From positions 1 to 64,000 of the forward strand of contig NZ_SULL01000016.1 in assembly GCF_009372235.1 (NCBI RefSeq): a DNA stretch of 64,000 nt. The letters are read 5' to 3'. Positions within the stretch are counted from its first letter, which is position 1. Each line of letters starts with the position of its first letter. The translations under genes and the position numbers were made by a program. Positions 33,253-42,269 of the stretch are shown here, piece by piece. The notes under the pieces are model-generated. The model searched no databases and was not told the DNA's origin. It worked only from the letters and a program-made list of their open reading frames with translations. This DNA comes from Dickeya oryzae. Lineage in GTDB: Bacteria; Pseudomonadota; Gammaproteobacteria; Enterobacterales; Enterobacteriaceae.

Positions 33253-33374
33253 GTCTTACTCCTGAATGGCGCGTTGACAGTCGGAAAGCGGCCGCTAAGG
33301 ATGCGATGGTGTCATGCTAGCGAGGGAGCATTAAGAGAGACTTAAGACGATTAAAAAATCGTTTTACTCGCGGA

Positions 33375-33386
33375 TTTGACGTCAAA
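33375..33386. promoter_or_regulatory. Palindrome in the divergent promoter region
   Basis: A perfect 12-bp palindrome, TTTGACGTCAAA, lies about 120 bases upstream of both the haem-oxygenase-like operon (minus strand) and the MFS gene (plus strand). It is a candidate operator, but no known regulator is assigned. Confidence 0.35.
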
Positions 33387-33483
33387 ATCTGCAGGCGATG
33401 CGGATATCCCAAAGAGAAGGCTGACATCCGCTATACTGAGCGCCCGATACGTAATGACAGAAATGACACAACGGAGAAAAAGC

Positions 33484-34665
33484 ATGTCGACATCGCGCCG
33501 TGCGCATCAACTGGCGATTCTGGTGGTGATGACCAGCGCCTCGTTGGTGGGGCTGGTTCAGGGGTATTCCATCCCGCTGGTGACGTTGAAACTCACGGCG
33601 CTGGGATACGGTTCTGCACTGACCGGCATGATGTCCGCACTACCGGCGATAGGCGTGTTTGTCTCTTCATGGGTCGCTGCACCGGTAGCGATGCGCCTGC
33701 CGGTTGGCCGGTTGCTGGCGTTGTCGACGTGGGGAATGGGGATAAGCCTGACGTTGTCGTTTTATCTCGATAATGTCGCGCTGCTGGCGGTTCCCCGTTT
33801 TATGATGGGGTTTTGCTGCGGCCTGATTATCGTCATTGGCGAATCCTGGGTCAGTGGCCATACCGCCGAGCATCGCCGTGGGGTACTGGTCGGGCTGTAC
33901 GCTACCGCGTTTACCGGTCTGCAACTGCTGGGGCCGTTGCTGATCTCCCTGACAGGGCTGGATGACCCAACCGGGTTGTTGCTGATTCTGGCACTGCATG
34001 GCGCATGCCTGCTGATGGTGCCCGGTGCGTCATTTTCCCGGTTGGCGCTGAGCGCGCATCGGCAGCATAACCTGTTTTCTTTGTTACTGGCCGCCCCTGC
34101 ACTGGCAATGGCGGTGTTTGCCTTCGCTTTTTTTGACGGCGCAGTCCTGTCAATGCTGCCACTGTACGGCATGGCGCACGGTTACGAGGAGTCGCTGGCC
34201 GTGCTGCTGGTCACCGTGCTGTTTATCGGCGATGCCTTATTGCAGGTGCCACTGGGCTGGATATCCGACAAGCTGGGTACGGTACGGGTACACCTTGCCT
34301 GTGGCGGGATGTTCGTGCTGATGCTGGCGGGTTTGCCGTTTAGCTACGGTACCGGCTGGGTGTGGGCGAACGTTTTTTTGCTGGGTGCCGTAGCGGGCAG
34401 TATTTATACCTTGTCGCTGGTGCGGGCGGGTAAGTGGTTCAGCGGCGTCGATTTGGTGGCGATCAACGCGCTGTTCGGTGTGCTGTGGGGTGTTGGCAGC
34501 TTCAGTGGGCCGCTGGTGAGCGGTTCGCTGATGCAGTGGTACGGCCGTGATGGGCTTATCGCGATTCTGGTGTTACTGGGATTACTGTTTCTGGCGGCTA
34601 ACGCCTTGCCGACGATGACGACGCGCTACGCCGACAAAACAGCAAATCAGGAAGTGGCGGAGTAG
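33484..34665 (+). CDS. MFS transporter
   Basis: A 393-residue inner membrane protein with about 12 predicted membrane segments and the loop 2-3 region APVAMRLPVGRLLAL in place of the classical MFS motif A; the second half shows DALLQVPLGWISDKLGTVR, a better motif A. It resembles the YcaD-like branch of MFS exporters; substrate unknown. The ATG at 33484 was chosen because GGAGAAAAAGC precedes it; the frame is open 36 codons further upstream. A LysR gene follows after 30 bases on the same strand. Confidence 0.85.
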   Translation: MSTSRRAHQLAILVVMTSASLVGLVQGYSIPLVTLKLTALGYGSALTGMMSALPAIGVFVSSWVAAPVAMRLPVGRLLALSTWGMGISLTLSFYLDNVALLAVPRFMMGFCCGLIIVIGESWVSGHTAEHRRGVLVGLYATAFTGLQLLGPLLISLTGLDDPTGLLLILALHGACLLMVPGASFSRLALSAHRQHNLFSLLLAAPALAMAVFAFAFFDGAVLSMLPLYGMAHGYEESLAVLLVTVLFIGDALLQVPLGWISDKLGTVRVHLACGGMFVLMLAGLPFSYGTGWVWANVFLLGAVAGSIYTLSLVRAGKWFSGVDLVAINALFGVLWGVGSFSGPLVSGSLMQWYGRDGLIAILVLLGLLFLAANALPTMTTRYADKTANQEVAE

Positions 34666-34695
34666 TGCTGGGGGAGTGAATCACCGGAGGAGAAA

Positions 34696-35586
34696 ATGGA
34701 TCGTCTGGTAACGCTGGAAACCTTTGTCTGTGTGTACGAGTGCGGGTCTTTTTCTGCGGCGTCGTGCCGTCTGGGTATCGGCCAGCCAGCCATCTCTAAA
34801 GCTATCATGCAGCTTGAGCAGCAACTGGCCGTCAAATTGTTGTTGCGTTCCACCCGCGGCCTGACGCCCACGGAAGCCGGGCAGCAGTTTTATCGCCAGG
34901 TCGCTCCGGCACTGCGGCAATTGCAGGAGGCGAAGGATGCCGTGCGCGGTGGCAACGGCGAGCTGAGCGGCTATTTGCGGGTGTCGGCCCCTGTGACCTT
35001 TGCCCGCTTGCATGTCCTGCCTCATCTGCATGTGTTTTTGTCGCAGCATCCGAACCTGAAGGCTGACATCATTCTGGATGATCGTCCGGTGGATTTGATT
35101 GCTGAAGGTATTGATGTCGCGTTGCGAGTCGGTGACCTGAAAGACTCCGGATTGACCGCCCGAAAGATAGGGTCGGCACCGATGCGGTTGCTGGCAACAC
35201 CGGCGTATTTCGCGGCCCACGGTACACCCACATCACCCGACGCATTGGAACACCATGATGCGGTTATCTACCTGCAAGATGAAGCGCCGGGTAGTGTTTG
35301 CTTCCAGAAGGGTGACCGGCAGCAAAGGGTGACGCTGTCCGGACGTATCCGTACTACGGCGGCGGAAGGCGTGCGGGAAGCGGTGCTGGCCGACAATGGG
35401 TTGACGGTAGCCTCGGCGTGGATGTTTGCGCCAGAGCTGGCGAACGGTGCGGTGGTCACCGCGCTGACCGACTGGCATATCGGTGTGAGGGATGTGTGGG
35501 CGGTTTACCCCGGCGGCCGGTTAACCTCAGCCCGTGCTCAGGCATTTACCGAGTTTGTGGCCCGCCATTTATCCGCGCCTGCCTGA
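34696..35586 (+). CDS. LysR-family transcriptional regulator
   Basis: A 296-residue regulator with the N-terminal winged helix-turn-helix (about 1-60: LETFVCVYECGSFSAASCRL then QPAISKAIMQLE) and a periplasmic-binding-like effector domain (about 90-290). It resembles the CrgA/DmlR-type LysR proteins. It lies 30 bases behind one MFS gene and 167 bases ahead of another, with a LysR-type inverted repeat in the second gap, so it probably controls the downstream transporter. Effector unknown. Confidence 0.92.
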   Translation: MDRLVTLETFVCVYECGSFSAASCRLGIGQPAISKAIMQLEQQLAVKLLLRSTRGLTPTEAGQQFYRQVAPALRQLQEAKDAVRGGNGELSGYLRVSAPVTFARLHVLPHLHVFLSQHPNLKADIILDDRPVDLIAEGIDVALRVGDLKDSGLTARKIGSAPMRLLATPAYFAAHGTPTSPDALEHHDAVIYLQDEAPGSVCFQKGDRQQRVTLSGRIRTTAAEGVREAVLADNGLTVASAWMFAPELANGAVVTALTDWHIGVRDVWAVYPGGRLTSARAQAFTEFVARHLSAPA

Positions 35587-35600
35587 GTCTTCCTTCATCC

Positions 35601-35615
35601 ATTCCATTCTGGAAT
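35601..35615. promoter_or_regulatory. LysR-type binding site before the second MFS gene
   Basis: ATTCCATTCTGGAAT is a perfect inverted repeat (ATTCCA - TTC - TGGAAT) with the T-N11-A spacing of LysR boxes. It starts 14 bases after the LysR stop and about 150 bases before the MFS start. Confidence 0.6.
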
Positions 35616-35753
35616 AACTATTATGGCAGATGGCTGTCTTCTGCGATGAAGTCGCTTTCCCTATTCTGAGCCTGCCCCCCATGCCGTACCGCATGATGTT
35701 GCCTGCGGCCTGAGGGGAAAATGACCGTCAGACAGGCAACCACGGAGATAACC

Positions 35754-36923
35754 ATGAGCACATTATCGTACAGCGATGACACCGTAAGAACGGGGAAACC
35801 GCTGATTTTTGCGATGGCCGCCGCCAGCGGCGCGGCAGTCGCCAATATTTATTACAACCAGCCGATGCTTGGCCTTATCACCGCCAGTTTTCCTGGCAGC
35901 AGTGCGACATCCATGATCCCCACCGCCACCCAACTGGGTTACGCGTTGGGATTGCTGATGCTGGTACCGTTGGGGGATAAATTTGAGCGTCGGCGGCTGA
36001 TTGTCTGGCAATTTTTACTGTTGGCATTGGCCTCGGTGCTGGCGGCGTTGGCACCATCGGCACCGGTGTTGCTGGCCGCGTCGGTATTGATTGGTGTGGG
36101 GGCGACGGTCGCTCAGCAGATTGTGCCGGTTGCCGCGACGATAGCGGGCGAAGGCCAGCGTGGGGCTGTGGTCGGTACGGTGATGAGCGGATTATTGAGC
36201 GGTATTTTGCTCAGCCGGACGCTGGCCGGGTTAGTGGCGGATGCTGCTGGCTGGCGCGCCATGTTCTGGCTGAGTGTGCCGCTGGCGTTGGCCGGTGCGG
36301 TGCTGATGGGGCGCATGTTACCCGTGTTGTCGTCATCATCCGTGTTGTCCTGGCGTTCGTTGATGCGTTCGCTGCTGACGTTGTGGCGTGCAGAGCCAAT
36401 GTTGCGTCGTGCGACCTGGATTCAGGGCGCGCTATTCGCATCGTTTAGCGCATTCTGGAGCATTCTGGCGCTGTATCTTGCCAGCGGCAGCCATCCGCTC
36501 GGTGCGGCGGCGGCAGGTTTGTTTGGCGTCATCGGTGTAGCGGGGATTACGGCCGCCCCGGTGGCAGGACGGCTGGCAGACAGTATCGGCAGTCGGCCGG
36601 TGATTTTGCTGGGGGCGTTGCTGACGTTGCTGGCGTGGGGCGTTATCGGTTTGTGGGGAACGGTGGCGGGCCTGATTGTCGGCGTGGTGCTGCTGGACCT
36701 TGGGGTACAGAGCGCGTTGATTGCTCATCAACATGTGATTTATGGGCTTCAGCCTGCTGCGCGCGGTCGTATCAATACCTTGTTTATGGGCGGTATGTTT
36801 CTTGGTGGGGCGCTGGGGTCCAGTGGGGCGATGGCGGCCTGGCAGGCAGGCGGATGGTTACCGGTGACGTTGTTTGCTGGCGGGGTCGCGTTGTTGGCGC
36901 TGGTAGCCGCCAGCCGTCGTTAA
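35754..36923 (+). CDS. MFS transporter (drug/metabolite efflux type)
   Basis: A 389-residue inner membrane protein with 12 predicted segments. It shows an N-terminal YYNQPMLG signature, motif A-like LVPLGDKFERRRLI after segment 2, and GVGATVAQQIVPVAA in segment 4, features of the YnfM/AraJ-like arabinose-efflux branch of the MFS. The ATG at 35754 has GGAG upstream; eleven more codons are open before it. Likely regulated by the LysR protein just upstream. Substrate unknown. Confidence 0.88.
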   Translation: MSTLSYSDDTVRTGKPLIFAMAAASGAAVANIYYNQPMLGLITASFPGSSATSMIPTATQLGYALGLLMLVPLGDKFERRRLIVWQFLLLALASVLAALAPSAPVLLAASVLIGVGATVAQQIVPVAATIAGEGQRGAVVGTVMSGLLSGILLSRTLAGLVADAAGWRAMFWLSVPLALAGAVLMGRMLPVLSSSSVLSWRSLMRSLLTLWRAEPMLRRATWIQGALFASFSAFWSILALYLASGSHPLGAAAAGLFGVIGVAGITAAPVAGRLADSIGSRPVILLGALLTLLAWGVIGLWGTVAGLIVGVVLLDLGVQSALIAHQHVIYGLQPAARGRINTLFMGGMFLGGALGSSGAMAAWQAGGWLPVTLFAGGVALLALVAASRR

Positions 36924-36947
36924 TCACGGGCGGGTCCCGCCCGTGAT
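36923..36947 (+). terminator. Strong hairpin at the MFS stop codon
   Basis: A 12-bp perfect stem (ATCACGGGCGGG / CCCGCCCGTGAT) begins on the last base of the MFS stop codon. It has no T tract, so it may be a 3'-end protecting hairpin or Rho-linked terminator rather than a classical intrinsic one. Confidence 0.55.
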
Positions 36948-36954
36948 GGCCATA

Positions 36955-37023
36955 CAGTACGACAATTACCGGTGGTACTGCAACGCGACACTGGTACGAC
37001 AACGCGATACCGGTACGGCAACT
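36955..37023. repeat. Degenerate 19-bp tandem repeat
   Basis: About three and a half copies of a 19-base unit with the core GGTACGACAACGCGATACC (units begin at about 36955, 36974, 36993 and 37012). It lies between the MFS stop hairpin and the end of the convergent phosphatase gene. Confidence 0.6.
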
Positions 37024-37040
37024 TGAGGTATGGCGGGTTT

Positions 37041-38321
37041 TTACGGCGTGTAGCGCACTGGCAGCAGCGCGGTACGGTCCACCGCGTCGTTAAGGCGCTT
37101 CATCACCGCGTCATACGGGCACAGGGTGCCGATATCGGTTTTCTGACAGTCAGGCATCGAGAACTCGCTGCGTAACGGCGGGTGGCTGTCATCCAGCGCA
37201 GTCAGCCCACGAATCTGATCCAGCGATTGTGCCTGGAAATAGATACGCACAACACGCTGACCAGACTGCTGATTGCGCCAGCGTTCGAAGATAAGGCTAC
37301 CTGCGGGCGGGATATTGCCGCGCGGATAGTCGCCCATCTGCCAGGTAAAGCCCAGCATCGTACGCAGTTTGGCGATGTTGGTGTCATGCGCCACATACAG
37401 CAGCCATTTGACATCTGGTGGGGCATCGGCCTGATGCCCGGTGTTGAGCGCCAGCGCTATCTGGTTCATCAGTACCGACGCACCGCGGCGAGCCACGTAG
37501 GGCAGATCGTTGGTGAAGTCGTAATTGGCGGTCAGAAGTGGCATCAGCGCTGCCACTTCTGCGGCGGTTTTAGCATGACCGAAGGCCACCTCACTGAGTG
37601 GATTATTGTTGCTGTAGGACAGCCGAATGGTCTCCGCCATATTGGCCAGCGCCCCAGGGCCGCGCAGAGAAATATTCCCTTTTTTATTCTCTTTCACTTC
37701 CCAGGGGGTGCTGAACGCCGGGCAGGGTTTATCCGGCAGGCAGACCGCCTGTTTCAGACGATCGATAGCCGGTTGCCATTGCGCCTGAATTTGTGCGGCG
37801 CTTTTGTCCTGCATCGCGTTTTGCAGGTCGGCTTTCACCTGTTGCTGATCGAGCTTCACGCCTGCCGTCTCGGCATGAAACAGCGGGTCGTTGTCTTCAT
37901 CCTCAGGGCCTTGAATTGCCACACCACAACCGGGGAACACGCCGTCCATCAGCGCCATCGCGGTTTCCCGTGTGCGTTGTAGCGGACTGGCCCAGACGAA
38001 CACATCGCCGGGAGCCGGACAAGCCTGACTCAGTAACCCATGCTGGCGCAGGTACTGCCCCTCGTAGTGCCCTTTTAACACCGCTGCCGCGTAGCCGTGG
38101 CCGGTCAGTTCGCCGTAATGGGTCAGCCAGGTCGGCCATTGGCGATCGGTGCCTTGCTGAATGGTTTTAACATTACCTTCAGTCGGTGGACGAACACCGT
38201 GGCGACTGACCTCCACCACTTTTTCCAGCGTCCAGCCTGACGACGTGGTTTCTGCCTGCGCCCCCAGCCAGGGAAGCGCCGAGAGCAGCAGCCCGGCGAT
38301 GATCTTGCGTGTGAATACCAT
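37041..38321 (-). CDS. Periplasmic histidine acid phosphatase (AppA/Agp-like)
   Basis: A 426-residue exported phosphatase of histidine acid phosphatase branch 2. It has a signal peptide (ending GAQA), the active-site motif SRHGVRPPTE with the phosphoacceptor His, and the proton-donor motif VAHDTN. Six cysteines in the mature part could form disulfides. Relatives are phytase AppA and glucose-1-phosphatase Agp; HDT rather than HDS in the donor motif points toward AppA/phytase type, but the substrate cannot be settled from sequence. It stands alone on the minus strand. Confidence 0.87.
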   Translation of the reverse strand: MVFTRKIIAGLLLSALPWLGAQAETTSSGWTLEKVVEVSRHGVRPPTEGNVKTIQQGTDRQWPTWLTHYGELTGHGYAAAVLKGHYEGQYLRQHGLLSQACPAPGDVFVWASPLQRTRETAMALMDGVFPGCGVAIQGPEDEDNDPLFHAETAGVKLDQQQVKADLQNAMQDKSAAQIQAQWQPAIDRLKQAVCLPDKPCPAFSTPWEVKENKKGNISLRGPGALANMAETIRLSYSNNNPLSEVAFGHAKTAAEVAALMPLLTANYDFTNDLPYVARRGASVLMNQIALALNTGHQADAPPDVKWLLYVAHDTNIAKLRTMLGFTWQMGDYPRGNIPPAGSLIFERWRNQQSGQRVVRIYFQAQSLDQIRGLTALDDSHPPLRSEFSMPDCQKTDIGTLCPYDAVMKRLNDAVDRTALLPVRYTP

Positions 38322-38528
38322 AATGAATCCTCAGGTACATGTTTTTTAGTCGCCACCAGCGTGACATGACGGCGGCAGCGGGAAACCTATTTTTCTATCT
38401 AATAAACAAGGATTTTCTTTCAATCTGTAAACAAAATTATGGCAGGAAAAATATCGCTGCCACTTTCGGGTCGGTCACGGAGCTGAAAGAAAAAAAGAAA
38501 ACGCCGGGATGTGTCGGAAACCATGGCA

Positions 38529-38993
38529 TCACAGCGTCAGGCGCATCGTGGTCAATGCCAGTCCCTGGCTGCCATACGGAGTCGTGGCCGTGGCGTGAAA
38601 GCCGAGCGACTGATAACAGCGCAGCGCACTGTGATTATGGCTAAACACAGAGAGCGACACCGTGTGGGCTTGATAGTGCTGTACTGCCCGGTGGATAGCC
38701 GCCCGCAGCATTTCTTGTGCCAGCCCACGGCCGCGGCAGGCCGGGTCGATAAATACCCGGCACAGGCGGCTGTGACCCGGCTCCACCTGATTTAGCTCGA
38801 CGAACCCCACAATATCGCCCTGATGTTCGAACAGGTATGGCGCAAACTGGGGATGGGCCAGATGATCGGCAATCTGTGTAGCGGTAAGCGGAAATGAGTA
38901 GCTGGGGCCGCCCCACAGTAGATTCAGCCCGGCGCTGTCTATCCAGTGAATCAGCCGTGGGTAATCCGCCGGTGTAAAATCAATAAGAGGCAT
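38529..38993 (-). CDS. GNAT-family N-acetyltransferase
   Basis: A 154-residue single-domain acetyltransferase with the acetyl-CoA-binding motif VFIDPACRGRGLAQEML and the GNAT beta-4/beta-5 layout. It lies 24 bases behind dsdA on the same strand, so the two are likely co-transcribed. The acceptor is unknown; a small amine or amino acid is possible given the neighbour. Confidence 0.85.
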   Translation of the reverse strand: MPLIDFTPADYPRLIHWIDSAGLNLLWGGPSYSFPLTATQIADHLAHPQFAPYLFEHQGDIVGFVELNQVEPGHSRLCRVFIDPACRGRGLAQEMLRAAIHRAVQHYQAHTVSLSVFSHNHSALRCYQSLGFHATATTPYGSQGLALTTMRLTL

Positions 38994-39017
38994 GAACGGC
39001 GTGTCCTTTGTGTTTGC

Positions 39018-40388
39018 TTACCGCGTGGCCGACTGGCGGCAGGCGGCACCAGCCTGCAGGTAGTGTGCCATTTCGTCTGGCGGCACCATGCCGCCGCCAG
39101 TGGCCCAGATAACATGCGTGCCTTGCTGACAACGCGGTGGTGTGAGCGGGGCACGCTGGCGGTAGCCCTGATCTTCCTGCAACAGACGCAGAAAGCCCGG
39201 CGCGCCTGCCAGTGCCGACGGCTCCAGCAGAATCTGCTGTGTGTCGTGCATGGTATGCAGCAATGCCAGCATCTCGTCATCCGTCAGCGTGTAGTAACCA
39301 TCGATGAGTCGTTGCATGGCCTTGCCGACAAAACCGGAAGGACGACCGACCGCCAGCCCGTCGGCGGCGGTATGGTTACTGATGCCGAAATCCTGCACCG
39401 CCAGCTTATCGTGCAAACCAGTGTAAACGCCCATGAGCATGCAGGGCGATTCGGTGGGCTCGGCAAAAATACAGTGTACGTGATCGCCAAACGCCAGCTT
39501 CAACCCAAAGCTGATACCGCCGGGTGCACCGCCGACGCCGCACGGCAGGTAAACGAAGAGCGGATGATCGATGTCCACCACCCGGCCTTGTGCGGCAAAC
39601 TGTGCTTTTAGCCGCTCGCCCGCTACGGCGTAGCCAAGAAACAGCGAGGTGGAGTTCTCATCGTCGATAAAGTGACACAGCGGGTCGGACTGGGCTTCCC
39701 GGCGGCCTTGTGCCACCGCCTGGCCATAATCGCCGTCGTATTCCACCACCCGCACACCGTGTGCGCGTAGCCGGTCTTTTTTCCACTGACGGGCGTCGGC
39801 GGACATATGTACGGTGGTATCAAACCCCAGTCGGGCGCTGGTGATGCCAATGGACATACCCAGATTGCCGGTGGAGCCGACAGCGACTTTATGGCGACGG
39901 AAATACTGTTGGCAGTCGTCGTCCAGTAAGCGACGATAGTCATCGTCTTCGCGCAACAAACCGTGGCCCAACGCCAGTTGTTCCGCATGGAACAGAACCT
40001 CGTAAATACCGCCGCGGGCTTTAACGGACCCAGCGACCGGCAAATGACTGTCCAGCTTCAGCAATACCGACGGCGGCGTATCCAAACCAGCCTGTCGGGC
40101 GACCGCCGCCGCGAATGTCGGCACCGCCACCAGCTCGGACTCGATGATGCCGCCACTGGCTTGCAATTCCGAAAAGGCGTGTTGCAGGAAGGGCGCAAAC
40201 CGCTGTAACCGCTGACTGGCATCGGTCACGTCGGCGTGGGTGAGTGGCACATCACCCAACGCCTCATGTACGGATGCTGCTGCCGGGTTGAACCAACATA
40301 CCGGCTGGCGACTCACCAGGGGGGCCAGTAGTGGAAAGTCATGGAACCATTGCTGCAACGTTTTACCGTGCAAGGCATCACCTGTCAT
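39018..40388 (-). CDS. dsdA: D-serine dehydratase
   Basis: A PLP enzyme that converts D-serine to pyruvate and ammonia, detoxifying or using D-serine. The 456-residue protein (E. coli 442) has the Schiff-base Lys123 in [11 protein letters not shown], the phosphate-binding loop GSTGNLGMS, and GGMVP near the C terminus. The usual partners dsdX (transporter) and dsdC (regulator) are not next to it; a GNAT gene follows instead. D-serine is found in plant and animal hosts. Confidence 0.94.
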   Translation of the reverse strand: MTGDALHGKTLQQWFHDFPLLAPLVSRQPVCWFNPAAASVHEALGDVPLTHADVTDASQRLQRFAPFLQHAFSELQASGGIIESELVAVPTFAAAVARQAGLDTPPSVLLKLDSHLPVAGSVKARGGIYEVLFHAEQLALGHGLLREDDDYRRLLDDDCQQYFRRHKVAVGSTGNLGMSIGITSARLGFDTTVHMSADARQWKKDRLRAHGVRVVEYDGDYGQAVAQGRREAQSDPLCHFIDDENSTSLFLGYAVAGERLKAQFAAQGRVVDIDHPLFVYLPCGVGGAPGGISFGLKLAFGDHVHCIFAEPTESPCMLMGVYTGLHDKLAVQDFGISNHTAADGLAVGRPSGFVGKAMQRLIDGYYTLTDDEMLALLHTMHDTQQILLEPSALAGAPGFLRLLQEDQGYRQRAPLTPPRCQQGTHVIWATGGGMVPPDEMAHYLQAGAACRQSATR

Positions 40389-40759
40389 CGTGGTCTCCTG
40401 TCTGCATCGTTTTTCCTACCCTGTTATTTATCATGCCTGCATTGACAGGGTTTTACCCGTCGGCATGGCGGCTGAGAGGCTGTTTTTATTATTTCCTTTA
40501 TAATCATATGGATAGATTTTCTGGCTCTCTATACAGAATTTTTATACCCGCACAAACGGCTTTTACGACAAATTTACCGTCTGGCTCGTAATCTGATGAC
40601 GTGTCCCCGGGCGGGGCGGCGTCAACCAAAGGCGGGTTGAACGTCGTGTCGGGGGCGAAATCATGGGCTTTGATACAGCTCAGATGCGCTGTGCGGCAGG
40701 TTCATTTCAGGGGGGAGTGAGCCTGCCATAGCGTGTCTCCTAACGCAGAGGACGTCACC
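40389..40759. other. Gap with divergent promoters only
   Basis: About 370 bases between the dsdA start and a small secreted-protein gene. It is A+T-rich in the middle (about 40480-40580), as expected for promoters, and contains a short G+C palindrome near 40605. No gene or recognisable site was found. Confidence 0.5.
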
Positions 40760-41041
40760 ATGAACGTCAACAGACTGGTGGCAGGCACACTACTCATGCT
40801 GCTGCCATTATACGGGCTGGCTATCGCACCTTATCCGGCTGATGGCAGCCATGCATTCACCGAGGCGCAGCGGGCGGAGATTCGTCGAATTGTGATGGAG
40901 TCTCTACTGGCGCACCCGGCCAATGGAACGACAAACACGTTGGAGACGATGAGCGGCGGCTGTGTGCCGTCACATCCGATGGCTGACAGTGATAAGCACA
41001 ATCCGTGTATCGACATGCGGTGGCGGTGCCCGCCGCAGTAA
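40760..41041 (+). CDS. Small exported protein of unknown function
   Basis: A 93-residue protein with a good signal peptide (MNVNRLVAGTLLMLLPLYGLA, cut around residue 22), a charged helix (FTEAQRAEIRRIVMESLLAHP) and a C-terminal part with three cysteines (GGC, PCID, RCPP). The helix resembles the stalk found at the N terminus of some DsbA-like proteins such as ScsC; that is a resemblance only, and no thioredoxin domain follows. GCAGAGG lies upstream of the ATG. It converges on the ROK gene, 24 bases apart. Confidence 0.6.
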   Translation: MNVNRLVAGTLLMLLPLYGLAIAPYPADGSHAFTEAQRAEIRRIVMESLLAHPANGTTNTLETMSGGCVPSHPMADSDKHNPCIDMRWRCPPQ

Positions 41042-41065
41042 GTGTGGCGGCAGTTTTTGTTGTTT

Positions 41066-42169
41066 TCAGTACTGGCTCAATGCCAGCGCAGCAGCGCCGA
41101 AAGCGGCGCTATGTTGTGTGGGTAGCGTGGAGAGGCTCACCGGCGGCAGCATGAGTGGTGCGTCATCGTCCGGCGCAGGTGCCTGCGCCATGACGGCGGC
41201 TTGCAAACCCACCATGAACGGGGTGGGCAAAGTCCCGCCCAGATAAAGGCTGGGTGGGTCGAGCAGCGCGGTGACGGCATAGAGTAGCTGATACAGTTCG
41301 CCCGCCGCACGTTGGACCCAGCGCACTCCGGCAGGCGAGTCTGCCAGAGTTTGCCAGTTGGCATCGGTCGTCGTGGCGGGCAACGACTCGCCTGCCGCTT
41401 GCAGGTAATCATGCAGATCGTCAAACGACGGGCGTGATTGCGCGCGTGTGCGCAGTGCGCCTATCTCACCGGCGTTACCCTGTCGGCCTCGGTGGAGCTC
41501 ACCGTTGAAGATCAGGGCGCCGCCAATCCCTTTACCGATATACAGGTAAAAAAAGCTGTCATCCGGGGCGGCGGAACCAAAATGCAGTTCGCCGATGGCG
41601 GCGCAGTTGGCGTCGTTTTCCACCAACACCGGGCAGCCCAGCCGTTCACTCAATTGCCGGGCGATATCGACCCCGCGCCAGGCCGCCAGACCGGGGGCTA
41701 TCCACACAGGCATGGCTCCGCCGTCAAAGCGGGCGGGCAGTGCCAGGCTGACAGCCAGCAGCCGTTCGCGTGCCTGTGGTATGGCATCAAGCTGGCTGTT
41801 AATCGCATTGGCCAGCGTATCCGCGACTGACGCCACCCGCCGAAAATCACCACGCAGAGTGGTGTGTGCCACGGCTTGCCCGGCGTAATCCATCAGAATC
41901 AGGCAAATCAGGTCGTATTCCGCGTACACCCCCAGCACATAGCCTGCCTGAGCCGCTGGTCGCAGGTTGATTTGTGGCGGGCCACGCCGCCCCTGAGCCC
42001 GGTCGCTCTCTTCCAGCAGGCCAAGGTTGAGCATGTCTCTGGTCATCATACTGACGGCGGCGGTCGTCAGGCCGCTGGCGGCGGCCAGGGCGCTGCGTGA
42101 CAGGCTGCCAGAGCGGCGCAGCAACCCCAGCAGCTTGCGGTGGGTGGTGGTGAGTTCTCGCTTTTCCAT
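41066..42169 (-). CDS. ROK-family transcriptional regulator
   Basis: A 367-residue repressor with an N-terminal winged helix (about 8-65: SRSALAAASGLTTAAVSMMTRDML) and a ROK sugar-binding domain (about 85-365; VENDANCAAIGE, YIGKGIGGALIFNGE). The zinc-binding CxCGxxGC motif of NagC/Mlc is missing after GNAGEIGAL. The ATG at 42169 was chosen as the first ATG in a good position; a TTG start 16 codons earlier is possible. It is divergent from the ABC operon it most likely represses through the palindrome between them. Confidence 0.88.
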   Translation of the reverse strand: MEKRELTTTHRKLLGLLRRSGSLSRSALAAASGLTTAAVSMMTRDMLNLGLLEESDRAQGRRGPPQINLRPAAQAGYVLGVYAEYDLICLILMDYAGQAVAHTTLRGDFRRVASVADTLANAINSQLDAIPQARERLLAVSLALPARFDGGAMPVWIAPGLAAWRGVDIARQLSERLGCPVLVENDANCAAIGELHFGSAAPDDSFFYLYIGKGIGGALIFNGELHRGRQGNAGEIGALRTRAQSRPSFDDLHDYLQAAGESLPATTTDANWQTLADSPAGVRWVQRAAGELYQLLYAVTALLDPPSLYLGGTLPTPFMVGLQAAVMAQAPAPDDDAPLMLPPVSLSTLPTQHSAAFGAAALALSQY

Positions 42170-42219
42170 GGGTATCCGTTGTCCCGGTTCTGTCCGGTTT
42201 CCTTCATACGTCTGCAATA

Positions 42220-42238
42220 TAATTAAGCTACTTAATTA
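42220..42238. promoter_or_regulatory. Candidate ROK operator
   Basis: A perfect inverted repeat TAATTAAG-CTA-CTTAATTA (8-bp arms, three-base spacer) lies between the divergent ROK and ABC genes, 51 bases from the regulator start and 31 bases from the transporter start. Its A+T-rich symmetry fits ROK operators. Confidence 0.7.
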
Positions 42239-42269
42239 ATTCGTCAACCCCAATAACAGGATGGTACCC

